Assembly: GCA_947846985.1 (NCBI GenBank)
Contig: CANTUZ010000005.1
Coordinates: 13,459,861 to 13,523,860 of the forward strand
Direction: 5' to 3'
DNA: 64,000 bases
DNA from: Fratercula arctica
Lineage: Eukaryota; Chordata; Aves; Charadriiformes; Alcidae
Notes under the pieces: generated by a model
Seen by the model: only the letters and a program-made list of their open reading frames with translations
What the model was told of the DNA's origin: nothing
The model's database searches: none
Shown here: positions 12,501 to 27,500 of the stretch, in pieces
Layout: each line of letters starts with the position of its first letter
Numbering within the stretch: the first letter of the stretch is position 1
Program-made: the position numbers and the translations under genes

Positions 12501-15500
12501 ATTCTTTAAATTAAGCCAACAACAAAACAGCAGACTTCCCAAGAAAGAGCCTTGCTGGCTTTTCAATATGTCTCTCTCTTTCTGAAACTCACAAGCCTTG
12601 TCTAGTACATGCAGAAAAATGTTCATGGGAGGCATCTCTTCTTGACGCTATGCATTCAAAGCTACGCACACCATCACCTTGTGTGGGCCTCTAATATAAC
12701 TGAGCAGGAGAAATGTGCTGGGAGGTTATTCAGGAATACCATATTTCTCTGTTTAACCTTTAGATTGAATCTGCATCTTTCATTGTTCCAAGATAAAGAA
12801 CAGTCCTAGAGCCAGGTAGGATTAAAATAGTGTCCTTTTCACTCCCCTGCAGAAAGGAATAGACATTACACAGTCTGTGGGATTTGCATTGTCATTTAGA
12901 GTTAAATATTTTTATGTACTATCTCTGTGATATGTTCATTGCTTTAATTACATCTAATTGCAATTGAAGCATCTATAGTTCTGGGTCCCAAAAGGAGCCC
13001 AGGGTGTTAAACGTTTACGCTGAGCTAATGCATGTGCTTTGCAAAGGCCGTTTCCTTCAGACAACTCAGCTGCTACCATGCATTTGTGTTGGTTCTTTTT
13101 CGCCTGGCCTTGGGGCAGCCCTTACTGCTTCCTCTGGTTTTCATAATAATGCTCTCTGGGGAATTATTTAGAAGACCTCAGGTGAGGTATCCTGTCCTGT
13201 TTTGGGGAGGAAGGAGCACAGCCTTTCTGGAGTCTTCAGGCTAACGCTTATCTGTTTCTTGCTGCACTCCTGCTTCTTTGAGATGGCAGGTAGGACTATG
13301 GTGCATGTTTCTCTTTCTTGCTGTTTGGTAGGTTTGGTTTTGATGCCTTTCCTCTCCACACAGTGTATTTCAGGTAGACGGGAGAAGCTGGGAGGAGAAG
13401 TGCAGGACGAAAAATGTTGTGTTTGGTCTCCACTGCTTTGGTTCCTCTGATGTCAACATGCTGGTGCTAGCATTCCCCACTTATTTCTGGGGCTGTGAAA
13501 CCAGGAGCTTTCCTGACACCCCACAGCCTCCCCAGTATCTTAAAAAACCCAAACCACTGAGTTATGTGTCTGAATGGCTGGTGAGTATGCACGCTGCAGG
13601 GACAGCCTGCCTTGCTTTGAGAGCAGGCACGTGCAGTGTGCGACAGACTCTCGGTGCTATGCCAGACTGGAAGGAGATCTCTTGAAGGCTCCCCTCAATT
13701 TCAAGCACATAGACAGGGAGGTGCGATTTGAAAGAGAAAAATGGCAAGCTTATTTTTTGGAGCAAAGTCCTGCTGTTTCTCCTGCCAAAGCAGGTTTTGG
13801 AGTGGGTTTTAGTCAGTAAACTTCAGATTAAACTCACTATAAAAAAAACTGTCCTGAGCCATTTGCAGACTAGCCGTGATGCAGATCTCTGCTCCTCCAT
13901 CTTGTAGCCAAGTTCTTGTCAGTTTATGTTCATCCTCTTGGGAAACTGTCTTGTTATCAACAAAACTCATTAGCGTTTTCCTTCGTGATACTGGACTAAG
14001 GCTGAAAATATCCTGGGCTCCATGAAAACAAATTGAAAACAAATCAAAACCAAAACATCATCCCCTCCATCCGTCTTCTTCCAGGAGGAGTGCAGTGCAT
14101 CAAGGCAGAGTCACTCAGATGCCTCTCAGCTGTGCTACTTTACCATACAGCTTCCCTGAACTGGACCTATTCATCGTGTGGAAGAGTGAGCCCTGGAGGA
14201 CATGAGGACATGACTCCAAAGCTTTGTAGCTAACTTCTAGAGCACAGCCTGCAACTTGGAAGCACTCTCTTCTGGGAAGAGAGGAGGTTAAACCAGTACT
14301 GTTGGCCAGGCACATGCTCAAGTCTCCCTTAGTGAAGAAAGATGAGTCCAGGCATTGAAGGGAGGAGCGTCATGTCCCATATGATGTTTTTTCTGGGAAA
14401 GAAGCAAATTAAAGCACAATGAGCAAGTGTTTTAGATCTGCCTTTGAGGTGTAAACTAATGGCTGAGAGGATAGGTTATGTGAAGAGTTGCCAGTGTCAG
14501 AAATTTGAGAAGTCCTGCCCCTGAGAATGGCTCTGCCTGAGTCTTTTGTTTGCTGCCTCTTACAGATGACTTGTATGCATCTGGGAGGCTGTGCTGTTTG
14601 CAGGAAAAAGTCTCTGAAATAACAGAAAAGGATGTTGAGTGCAAGGAGGGAAGAATCCCATCTCTCGGAGATACATAGCCTTTAAGATGTTTGAAAGCAA
14701 TGATATTTCATGAAGGAGAATCTTTGAGTAAGCGCTAAGCAGTTATTGTTTCTGGTCTTATAGATGACCCAGGAATGTGATGTTTTTACTGGCACTCAGC
14801 GAGACAGCTCTTGGTTGGGAGCTATCCAAGGCTCCTGGCATGGATTCGGCATTCCTGCAGATTTGACACAATGATTTTAACCAAAATCCCACATGCTTGA
14901 TATAATCACTCAGTGCCTTTAGAAAGGGTTTTATACCTAATATGGACAAAAAAGGGCTCTGCTTTTTCAGAGATGTGACATGTAGTGAGCAGGTTTGGGT
15001 CCAGAAATAGACTCATCTGTATTCACTTAGCTTTGGTATTTTTTTGTGGTCTTTATTATAACAGGCAGGCACCTGCTGACTGCCCAAGTCTAGATTGCAA
15101 TATGCAGATTTAAAAACCACAGCTACCCCTCAGTTTCTCTTGATTAACATCTGTGTGACATGTGAACGTCAAACACACCGTGAGGAAGTTAATCACTGTA
15201 TCATCAGAGTCTAATGATGAGACAAAGATAAAAATATACTGGCCTTCTATGTGGATACAGAGGAGACGATCAGCCACTTTGGCTAGATGTACAAGTGGGC
15301 AGAAGCTGATGGAAAGTGACTGAGCACCTTTATCACAGAGTCGTCATTAGAAATGATTCTTTCACTGATGCATATCAATAATGTACAGCAGGCTAAGTGA
15401 TGCCAAGTGATTCTTTTACAGCCACTTTTCACTCCATGCGGTAGAAGCACAGCTGGCTTCACAAGACACAAGGAAGTAGGCAGCCTTGCCTATTGTCTCA

Positions 15501-18500
15501 GACCCTGCTTTCAGCTTTTTGCTGCCGAGGTACTGGGGTTTGCTAGCGTACCTGCGGCTGTTCTGTTCCATCCATGATGGATGTAGCTTCTGGATGAGGC
15601 AGCGCCAGGACTTCATTGCATTGTATCTTGAGACGACATGTGACTGCATCTGAAGTCAACAAGCTGCCTTGTTAAAATAACAGCCCCTAGGAAGCATGTG
15701 CCTGCTGATCTGGTGAAAATCAGTTGCAACTACAAAAAACTGGAATGCTGTGTTGCAGCTTATTAAAAAATCAGTGGGAAACTGCTATGCGTGGATGTCA
15801 CTGCCATCTGTGCACATTGCACACATGCAGGACACAGGCAGATCAGCTCCCTGCTCTGAGGATCTTACACTGAGAATGGTTTTTCTAAAGTGCTCAGCAT
15901 TGGCCTGATTCTACTTCTTTTCCAGTAAATAAGCTGAATCCAGACAGTAGTTGTACCCTTCATTCACACACGGACCTGATGGGCCTTTCCCTGCAGTGGC
16001 ATAGGCAGGGTTGCAGAGTCCAGTATGCTGAGGGAATACGTGTCAGTTGTGCCAATTTAAACCATGTGCTTCTCTAGAAAATATCTTCAATAGAATGGTT
16101 ACAGAGGATGGTCTTTATAGGGTTTTTTTTGGGGGGTGGGGAGGATGTGTGTCATTGACTCGTACTTGCCACTGTTTAAGTTATTTAAGAGTTTCTTGCA
16201 TTAATCTGAGGAAGTTAATGATTTAGCTCATGCAGCTTGCCTTTGTTTAGGTCTATGAGCTTGCTTTCTTTAAGTTGAGCTCTCTTTGAACATCGTGGAG
16301 TGAGTGGGGAACTAAAGCCATCATAACCTCCCTTAGCATTGTAGTTCTCATCTCCCAGCACGTGGCCCCGGGGTGGCCCCGCTCCTCATGCTGCTGCAGG
16401 AGCAGAGGACAATGATAGCACAGGCACGAGTTACAGTCATAGTTGAATGTGCTTTTATGGCTGCAAGCTGGAGCGATATTGGAATACAGATCCAATGCGC
16501 TGTGATTTCCAAAGTTGATAAGCACTATTTATGCTTTTTAGTTTCCTGTCTTATGGAAGAAATATGATGCTTTTCCAAGAGTAGCTATTTTGATGGAGAA
16601 ACGGATAGTGAAAGATGTCACGTGATGGCCAACTGTGTGATCAGAGAGAGAAGTGTATTTGCTTATGACTCTAAATTAATATGTAATTTCAATCTCCTTT
16701 TCACTGTTATCAGCCAAGTGGAAAAGGCCCACGCCTACCTGAAGTTTATTGTGTCATCAGCCGGCTGGGGTGCTTTGACTTATTTTCCAAGGTAAGAAGA
16801 TTTTTTTTCAATATTGCTTTTTAATTTCATTGTTTACCAAGACACATCCGCAGCTATGAACCAGACGAGAAGAATTTCTTCCTTTGATGGGAGATAACTG
16901 TATTTTACAGTTGCTGTTTTGGATATTCCATCCCTATTATTGGGTTCATCAAAGAATGTTTTATTACTCCTGTGACTGAGGCAGAACTTGATTCAAAAAA
17001 CATCTGTGTGTCTGTATGATCTGGCTGACTGAAGTTTTTTCCATTGTTTTCTAAAGCTGTTCTGTGCTGAGCTGTAATTCTTGGCATCCACAGTTTGAAT
17101 GATGGGCCAGTACCACTTTTACTCCAATACCCTGTGGAATGATGAGGTTAAGAAAAAAATTGGATAAGTGAATTCTATATGCTTAACTCTATTGACATGT
17201 TTTTTATCCTAGGAGGCTAGGAAAATATGGATAATCTTTCAATTAGCCTCGACATTACTGAATCCAAAGTTGCATCATATGCTTAGGTGGTTTACCTAGG
17301 TAATACATTTCTTGACACAAGAGTTTCAAGACAATAAGCACGGCACTGCAGCTAAACTGAGAGATTGAATAGCTGTAGAAACAGTTAACTGCCAGTCAGC
17401 TCCAGAGCCACATGCATTCTTCTTTTGTAAGACAAAAGGTTATTAAAAGTAACTATTAATAACATTTCTGATTGATTAACATTTGAAATATCTCTCTATC
17501 TGCCAGTTTAGGGCCTCTTAGTCCTCTGAGAGTGTACCCTGCAAAATCCAGTGAGCGCCTCAGAGTGTCATATAGGATTTGCTGGTGATCTGTAGAGAAC
17601 AATGATATATCTAATGTCAAATGGTTGCCTTTCCCTTTTCCAATTTCAATACAGTGTTCATAGAAATGTTTTAATTTGCCAGAGAATTTCACTTCAGATA
17701 TGGGGAATCTCGCAGAACTTATGCAGATTTTTCTTGTTCATTTGTATAGGAATAAAGTTGAAAACAACATGTAAATCATGGAAGTCAATAAAAATCATGG
17801 CATTGATATTGTTTGTATGATCTAATAATCATACATACATACAATAATCGTACAGAACGTTATCTTCAAAGCAGGTTTTAAGCTTTTCTAGATAAAACTT
17901 TAACACAAATCTTGTGTGAAGAAAAGCAATTGGGTTGCAGTAGTTAATTGCAATTCTGCTTCTGATGTCTTTCATAAAGCTCTGAAACCAAGGGTTTATA
18001 ACAGTGTCTCTTAGACGTAATATGTATCTAAACACAGATATCTGTGAGCAAAACAGAATGCATTGTTCTACGAGGATAACACAGCTCACCAAACTCGTGG
18101 TATAGAGAGATGTCCTGAGGCTTTTTGTTTGCTTTCATGTTTTTATCTAATTTTGATAGTGAACTAATTTTCAAAGGAAAACGACAAGCAAGGTCATTGC
18201 ACCAAAATTGCAAATAATCTGCTTTCCCAGTTCAATCTGTAACTTGAAAAAGAGCATCTGATCATCCATCCAAAGTGAACCCAAGGTTGATGGGTGAGTG
18301 GGCAAGTGTAGTTTCACTGGCTTCAGCAGTGGCTGTTCCCAGGCATTGTGCCAGGCAGGGCCTGGCCACATGAGCCTCAGATTCTTGGTCTGTGCATGAA
18401 GGAAGGCTCCTACTCAATTGCATGTTGGGCCCTGAGTGTGGCTGTAACACACCTGTGCTCTTTTTTCTACTGGGCTTATGAAGGGGCTGAGCCACAAAAG

Positions 18501-21500
18501 GACCCCATCTGCACTGGAGTCTATCCACAGCAGTACTGTCCTACAAAGGGCTCGTCATCTCCTGGCCATACCAACACCAGAGTGGGAGCAGGGTGTTTGG
18601 CAGCACACGGGGCTGACTCCAGCCCTGCTCTGAATTTAGCACAGCTCTTTAGCCCACAGTCCAAGCACCGCATTGGGAAAGGGTTTGGATGAAACAGCTG
18701 TTAAATGAAAGAGGAAGAGTTTAAGCCTTAGAGTCCCTGTTGGTTTTGAAGACAGATGTAGTGTGGGTGGAGACAGAAGTTCTTGAAAAGTGAGACAGTC
18801 TCTTTTTCTGGCCCAGTAAGAGGAACCTGGGCTGTCCTAATTGATAAATCCAGTGAAAGAGAGGAAAACAATCATGATGGTGCACTTTGCTGAATTAGTC
18901 AAAACAAGGAACAGTTGTCTTCACAGAAAAATGTGAGTGATGAAAGACCATGAGATATTAAACCTTGGATATTATTTATCAGAAAAGCAAAAGGAGTCCT
19001 ATGTTTTAAAATGTTATCATCCTGTTTCTGATAGCCTGCATTATTTTCATCTTCCTCAAAGCCTTTTATGCTCATTGCCGTAATACCCACTGCTAAGACA
19101 GACTTGAGAACCACACATATCTTTACTTCCAGCCAGTTCATTTCGTCATGGTTTCAACAGATGTTTTCGTCCATTTTATCTCCTGAGATCTCTGTTCCAC
19201 TTTAATTTGGTTTAATTGCTCCTTTTTATTTGTGTTGTGAAGGTTGTTGCAACAGGGATATGACGCACACGTGGTCCCCAACTCCAGCAACATAAAGCAT
19301 GACACAGTGACCGCAGAAAAGGAGATAGGTTTTGGGCACATTACAGCTGTGTACTGGCAGTGCGCAGGAGCACTAAGGGACCTGGGACGTAGCCTTGGTT
19401 CATTACTACTTCCCATTTGGGCAGCTGGTTTTGTTTGGTGAGAATAGTTGTTGTGCTGCAAATTACATCAAGAATGAAATTCATATCTTGATTTATGGTT
19501 ATCTGCCACTTCCATGGACTGGAATGCAAGCTATGTGTATAGGTTCAGCTTTGCTTTACTTAGGTCTTTACGATGTTGCAAGGAGGAAGGGGAAGCTATG
19601 GACCAGTGTATGCCTCTGCTGGCATTGGTGTCACTAGCTATCATTGTAAGTCACCAGCTTGTGCTTAAGTATCTTCTAATGTTCTGTTCCAGTGAAAAGC
19701 ATTTCCAAGAGAAACAAGGGAAAACGCCTGGCTCAGACCCACTAACTCTTGTATGGCCTTTTGCTCTTGAGTGGTGGTTAAAAGGTCACCATTTCAGGTC
19801 AAACCACTAACTGCTTTGAAGCTTGCTTTCTCCTCGTCTTTACGTTTATCATCTATATGGTCTGTCTAATGTGGGAAAACTTAGCTGTGATCTAATTTAT
19901 GTTGGCCCATGTGACCAAAGAGAGAAGAAAATAATAATCCTCTCTATCTGTAAGAAGTTCCATCTGCTCATTTCAAAACTAGATTGCCTGCTCTGTGTCA
20001 TGTCAAACAAAAAATGACCTTAATGCAGGCACCCAGTGTGAACAGCTGGGCATGCTTCATGAGGCTGCTCATGGCTGGGGCCAGCTCAGCACAGGCTGCA
20101 ACGTGACTGCTGCTGCCACGGCTGGGACTCTTCCAGGAGCTCTTTCCTGGTGGACTTCTGCTGGTATCTCATAGTGTGGCAGGGTTGCTTTTCTTGCTGC
20201 TCTGGCTTTTTCCTGTCGTCTCAGTTGAAATGGAAGAGACGCCCAGTGTTTCTCCTTAATACAAATTTCAAGATGCACCACTGAGATGTGATGTTGACCT
20301 GGCCTTTGGTCATGGGTTTTGTCTTGATCTTTCCTTCAGCTCACCCTGTTCAGGCAAAATCCCAACAATATAGATCCCTTTTGCCATGCTGAGTCGTCTT
20401 TCTCCGTTCCAGATTTCTTATTTCTTCCTTGCCTCTGTATTAACTGCATTCACAAACAGAGTCCATTTTGTAACTGGAAAACATATCATTTTTAGGGTAT
20501 GATCGAATCCCATTACTTTAACAGTAGGCAGAGGAGAATTAAACTTCGATCTGCCATGTGTTTAGGCACATGTGGGTCAAAAGATGCTTCAGAAGGGTAT
20601 GTGGTGCTGACATGTTCTGTCTCTTTCTCTCTTTTGTGTTACTAATGGATCAGATCCTGGATGAGGTTGAAAGGAGAAGGGGAATATCTGCTGCCTTGGT
20701 TTATCCATTTATGAGGAGTCTGATGGAATCTCCTTTTCCTGCACCTGGAAAGACAATCAAAGTCAAAACCTTTCTGCCTGGAGCTGGAAACGAGGTAAAA
20801 AGCAACTGCAAACATTAAAAGTCAAAGCCTCCTCCCTCACAACTCCAATATCAAACAGCAAAAGAAAAACAAGAGGAGACATAAGGATACTAAAAGGCAT
20901 GTGAGGTGGCTCACCCTCAAAATGAGCAGTGCAGGAGCTGTGCCAGCGTTGATATGATAATGATAGTTCCCATTGAAGATCATAAGACAATTTATTGTTA
21001 TATATTTGTTATTTTATGTTTATTAATAAGTTGTGTTTAAGAACACAAAAGCCTGGCTGGTGCAGTTAACAGAACTACAGTTGCTGGGCTTTATCACAGT
21101 GATAACAAGCAAGTCTGTTTCCCATGCTGACTATACTTAAACAGTTCATCAGCCAGTTGTTATTGCAAACCTCGTTACTGCTGGTCCTGGTCTTGGTAGG
21201 AGGAGTGACCAGCAGCATTTAAATGGCTCTTTTTGGCAATAAATACCCTTTAACTGGCCCTCAAAGAAATAGTCTATACTTGGAAAAGCATGTCATATTA
21301 AAGATTTTGCGTGTGTGTGCACACACATATAATAGATTTCATTTCCTTTTATTACTGACTCAAGTAGCTAGAAGCCTAGCATTATACAACATAGGCATTA
21401 CTGGAAAATGGCAATATCGGTGCCTTGCTTAAAAAGTTTTTTGTAACTCGAGGCTTGCTAGCCTTTCGCTGTGTCAAATTCTGCGCTTTGCACATCCTTA

Positions 21501-24500
21501 CGTAAGTATACAGTAGCTCCACGCTCTGAGTGGGCAAGCATATAGACAGAATACATTACTGCAGGTAGGAATAGGATTTGGACCAGTTAGTGAAAGCAGG
21601 AAAAAAAAAATCCCCTCTAGGGTTATTTTACACTGATGAGGATTAGTTTTACAGTGCTGTTACTATTTTTACATTGAATTATATTTTCTCCATGTAATGC
21701 CACTGACTTCAGTGGAGTGGACCTATAATATCACTTGGCATGAAACGTAAAGCGTTCCTCATATAAAGTGACTTGCAAGGCGTATTTAAGTCACAAGCAT
21801 TTTCTTCTGGAGAAGCAAAGGAAAATTAAAAGGCTGATTGGCATAACAGTGGTAAAATCTGATAATGCTTTTTTGATGTGAAAGTATATGGGAACCACGG
21901 ATCTGCAACTTCTCTCTCTGCTCAAGCTTCTGAACTCTCCCAGAGAAAAACATTGAGATAATTCCAAACAAACAAACAACTCTCTTCTGGCTGAGCTTTG
22001 CTCTCTGTTATGCTAGTACAAACTCGTTATTTAAATGGAATGCACTGGCTTAATTAGGAACAGAATCTTGTCCTTCCATTATGGCTCCTCTGGCCTAAAC
22101 AAAGATGATGATTAATTGGGAAGTAGACAGTATATTTCTTTGTGATGAGCAGACTGAAGCAAAAAGCTTTGCCAAGGCAACAGAAAACATCCATGGCATT
22201 TGTAAAAGCTGCCGTAACTTGCATTGCATCCTACCCCGCAGCAAGATTCTAGTGTTGGAAGTTTTGCAGTAAAACCAGCTCCTCGTGATTTGGCACAGAA
22301 ACGGGATTTGAGCCTGCAATCCCAATGCTAAGGAATGGAAGTGGGCACCTTTACTTACTACGAGAAAGAGGTAGGCAGGCAGCAGTTCCCGAGGAGGTAC
22401 TCATTGTACACCGTCACTCCACAATTTGATTCTTACTGCTGTTTGAGAAAACAGCTGAGTGATGAGTATATAATACTCTGGCACCATAATGTTTCTGTAT
22501 TTCAGGCTTTAAAAAATCATATCTGTACATGAATACTGTTCTAACAGTGACTTTCTTTTTACAGTCCCGTGTTACCAATCACAAACAATATTACAACTAA
22601 ACTGGTATGGACTGGATTTGTTTCCAGTATCCTGTGGTCTTGCTGCTGATCATATCCTTAAACCAGTGTGTTTGTGAGGAATTTTGTAAGGGCTGCTCAA
22701 GTTTAAACCCAACACAGTATGCTCATGGAATGTGGTGTCATGCACATGAAAACATAAAAGTGGTCTAAAGCAATACAGTGACGGTGATTTTTGGAGATAC
22801 GGAAAGAAGGAGATGTATATATATTCCTGTTAATACGTCTTCAGAGATTTCAACACAGCTTCAAGTTGGCCAACTTTTCCCCCTTCCCTTCTGTTTCCTT
22901 AAATTCCTCAGTAGTTCATCATTTGCTGTCTTGCACTTCATATTTTTCTCCCTGTTACTCTCTTCTTCATGTTATTTTTCCCTCTTCTTTTTTCTGTCCT
23001 CCATCTTCAAGTTCCACATCTGAGCATGTCAATTGCAGAGTAAAAGGAAGATATAATAAAGAAATGAAGCAAAAGGCATTTGAGAAAAGGAAGGAGAGGG
23101 CCTGAGGTCATGGATGAAGTATGAAAATTAGACTTTAAAGGGATGTCACAAGTCACCATCTAAGACCTTGTCCTGACTCCCCAGTTAAGTATATATATGT
23201 ATATATTTTTATGACAAAAAAAAAGTTCTAAATGTTATCTAGTGAATTATGAATCACAGAAGAGTGAAAATGAAATAAATTGGTTTTAAAATTTGCCCAA
23301 CCTTTAAGTTCAGTCCCTGGCTCCTATCTAGATGTGAATTTGAATTGCTAGCCAAGATTATAACCAAATTTACCTTGTCTTTATGGCTGTTTTAACCCTG
23401 TAAGCTTCCAGCTCCAGTGTTTCCAGTTTGTTAGTTGCTTCATACTGTTGACTGAGACAAGCTTAAATCTCTGACAGGGGGTTTAGAAGGCAGAATTATG
23501 CTTCCCTCGGAAATGACAGCAGGTTTAATGCACACAACTGTATTCTGGGAATTCACTGACTTGATAGTGAATTGTGTAATACACCATTTCTCTGGAGTGC
23601 TGTGCCTCTGGCCTCAGCTTACAAAAGAGGATGGGTGTTATCCTTTGTGTCCTGTCAACAGGGAAGCAAGGAGCGGTGCTGGAGGGCCCGGGCTGGGGTG
23701 CCGAGCACCCTGATGCTGTCAGCCCTGACCAGTGATGCTGACTGATGTTTGTTGGATGTGTTCAGGTCATTGAGCTGCGACGGCCCATGGACTCCCGCCT
23801 GGAACACGTGGACTTTGAATGCCTTTTCAAGTGCCTCAGCGTTCGTCAGATCATCAGGATCTTTGCTTCTCTCCTGCTGGAGCGGCGTGTGATTTTTGTA
23901 GCAGATAAGCTCAGGTAAGTGGCAAAGGGATCTGAACCACATGTTCAGGACACTACTATCTCTGTATACAAAAAGCTTTATGTAATGTCCAGAATGGTTG
24001 TCCTATGTGAGGATCCTCTCACTATATGTTTAAATAACTTTTACATCAATGGAAGTTATTTGCATCAGGCGGGGCACACATTCGCTAACGGTCACCAGCT
24101 ACAAGCCACTTGTTCTATCTTACTTTCCCATCTGTAAAATGGCAATACCAGTAGTCACCTGCTTCATAGTCAGCAATTGTTTGCATAGCGTTTTGAAGCA
24201 ATATAGTCCTAGCAATGTTTCACTTCAGGTTTTGGAACACAGTACTCATAAACAGTAGCAGAGATTGTCACTGAGGTGCCTCGCCTTGTGGCCATGCAAT
24301 GCAGCCAGGCAGAGAAACGGGGTGCTGAGTGTTCACCTGCTTTGCTCCATGCAGTACAGAGAGTTTGTAAGGGGGCTAAGTTTCAAATCCTGCACTACCA
24401 AACCCGTTCAGTGGGCGTGTTAAGAATGCTATTATGGTCCATCCCAACTAGTTAGGATATTTTTCCTGGTGCTCACATGACCTGAAAACATTTAGCTTCC

Positions 24501-27500
24501 AAAGCTCCATCTTGGGCTCCTTGCTACATCCTTTCAACATACCTCTTACTTCCCTGCCCTTTGATTGCAGTCTCCCCTCCTTGGCTTCTTTGAGGCATGA
24601 ACTCACCCCAGGTGTAAGGAGCGAGAGCGACAGGTCACAACTCCATATGGCCTTTACCAAGAAAACAGGAGCTCTGTGTGTGCTTCACCCTTGCCCTGCA
24701 GCAAAGAATCATCCCTTTTTTAGATGCCTGTGTAAACCATATAGAAAAGTATGGACATTGTGAAGATGATGTTCTTTGCTGTGGCATGATAAATAATAAA
24801 AGATGGCAAATAAAAATAAAGACTGTAATTTATTAGACTCAGAAACATCCAGCATCTTTTAAAAGGACACAAAAGACTGTATGGGTGGCTAAAAACACAG
24901 ATGTATCTACCCAAACAAACTCTGTTAAACACTTTATCAGCCCTAACCTTCTCTGAATGACTGCCAGAAATAATAGCTGCACTTAGTGGCCGCCAGTGTA
25001 TATAATAGCAAAAATACTTTGCATAGTAAAAGCTTTACAACCTTTAGGGGAGAATTTCTTAAAGCTGCAGACCCTTCTCAGGTTATAAAGTTACTTCCTT
25101 AGCAGTCTTTTTTGTTGTCTAGCGAAACAGGAACATTTTATTTCATCCCTTCCCTTGTCAGTAACCCTTAGTTTGAATGACCATTTGGGATGACTTAATT
25201 TCACATAAACTCCTGTTGAGAATTGCGTAGCTCGTCTGGGGTTTCTGCAGTACTTAGTAGATATGTGAGTCACACCATGAATATTGGGGCAGGTGGCTTT
25301 TGAAAAGACTGTTGGCATGTTCCTTCTGACTCTTTTTCTACAGCGTGCTTAATTATATTGTTCTGTCTGTTTCTAATTTACTGTTCATTTAGCAGAATTA
25401 GTGGCGCCCACAAGCCTGACTGTAATTCAGAATGGCACAGGTCTGCGTCCCTTCAAATGGCACAATGGTTTGAGTGGATAATCACAGAAATGGTACAGAG
25501 AAAACGAGGGCAGCGCTGTGCAACTGTTGCTCTGCTTCAGAATTTCCCAGTTAATGTTGTCCTGGTTTGGCAAAGTACCCTGTGCCTTGATCTATTGACC
25601 ATGGGCAGAGTACCGTGGGGATGGCTTGCTGCAGGAGACGTTCTCAGCTGTGAGGGCTGGGACAGAAAGCAGCTGTTCCCTGGAGCGTTTCTCTGGGACA
25701 GCTGGCCTTACAGGTGTCATATAACTCTTCTGGGCACTGCTCAGAGAAAAGAAGCAACAATTAAATCTCCTTTGACAGGCTTAAGGCAGGTTGGCTTAGA
25801 AAATGGTCGTGTTGCTGATGCTGAGGGCTCATAGTAACTCAGGACTTCATCGGGCAACCAGGGTTTTATACCCATCGCAAGCCTGACTGGAAGCTAACAG
25901 CTCAGGCCTATCTGTGCAATTGCCTTTCATAGTAGAGTCTTGCTTACAGGCAAAGCGCTGCTGTTCTCCCTTTTGGCACAAAATTAGGGCACCAGGACCA
26001 ACAGGGACCAGAAACGTTAAACCTACCTTTCAGTAAACACATATCCAAACATTGCGTGCTCCTGAAAAAACTGTTCTCCAATGAACTGTTGTTTCTTTTG
26101 TAAGACCGAGCCATTCAGTTGGGGACCATTAGCATGTACTTTGAGAAAGGAGAGGATTCAGATGGATCCAAGAGACTCATGAGGTTTTGTGGTTGCTCCT
26201 GTAAGAAGGCACAGAACCTTTCTTCCAAAAAGGTTTATATTCATATACTTTATTATATTTGCATGTACCCTTTATTATATACATGTACTTTGTTTTGTTC
26301 AAAAAGGGTATGACAAAATCTGATGTGGTAGATAAGGCCCTGGGTTAAAACTTATGAATCCTGAGCTCTCCTGAACCCTCTGACCTGCTGTGTGACACAT
26401 GCTGCAAACGTAGCTCCTCTTTCTTATCTTTTGTCTGGTCTGTCTGGGATCCTAAACACTCCAGGATGAAGACTGCTTCTTGCTCTGTGTGTGCATGCTA
26501 CTTGCTACAGTGTGGCCCCTCTCAGCAAGGGGACCTAAGAGGTACTGTAAAATAGAAACTAATAATGAGTCCTTTGACAAAGGCCTGGAGAAAGTGACAG
26601 TGGATTTAAATTCAATACTTACTGAGGTTTTCATGGTTTAAATGGGGATGAAGTCTAAAATGAAACACTCTGGCTTTGAGCTAATAACTGTCTGTCTTGG
26701 AACGTTTGCCTTGTTTGACGTGAATTTTGTTTATGGGCATCACAGCTGAAACTGAAGAAGTTTACCAGTAATGTGGAAAAAAAAGAAGTAAAATATCTTA
26801 CAGGTCCAGTCTGTGGGCCCAAAGAACGAGAGCAGGAAATTAAAAAGATTTTACAAGGGTTTGATTTCTGCATGTACCCAAAAAAATAGCTTAGAAATAA
26901 ATGATGTTGAGGTTTAGGCTTCAAACAATGAGATGCAATGGGCTTTTGTGGCTGCTTGTTTTAACAGGTCTCCAAGCAATAAATGATTTCACACATTATA
27001 CAAGTTTGGGAAATTCATGCCTAGTGAAGTGAGATTCATTCAATATTGTTATTTATGGTTCTTATAGTGCCCAGAATGTGAACATTAATAGTCCTTAATC
27101 TTTGCGCAGAAGAGGTTGCCATTTTTCAACACAGAAAGCGATGCTACCAGCAATGAGGAAAGAGTAGGAAAGTTCTGAATGACAGGACTATCAGGTTGCC
27201 TTGGTTAGATATGTGCAGGTAGGTTGGGTTTTTTTTCGAATAAGTTGGGGTGAATAAATCCCTGTGGCTATTTGCTCATCTTCAGAAAATCAATTTGAAT
27301 CTGCCAGTTACCTTTCAGTATTTTGCTTTCCATGAACAGTCAAGAAGACAACATAGAAATAAAGATAACAATAGAGAAGCTGGGAATAATAATAATAATA
27401 TCAACTCATAAAGAGGTAACTTAAAGCTCCAATTCCTTAAACATCTGCTGAAAGAACAACTGAGATGGTATGTCCCGTCCCAGTTCCAATCCCTGTCCCA

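Noticed and set aside
25358..25834. 158-codon open frame on + in the 20.5-kb intron
   Set aside because: Longest intronic frame, but it starts at a non-ATG codon, has no recognisable motif, no paired splice sites and no promoter. Consistent with chance.
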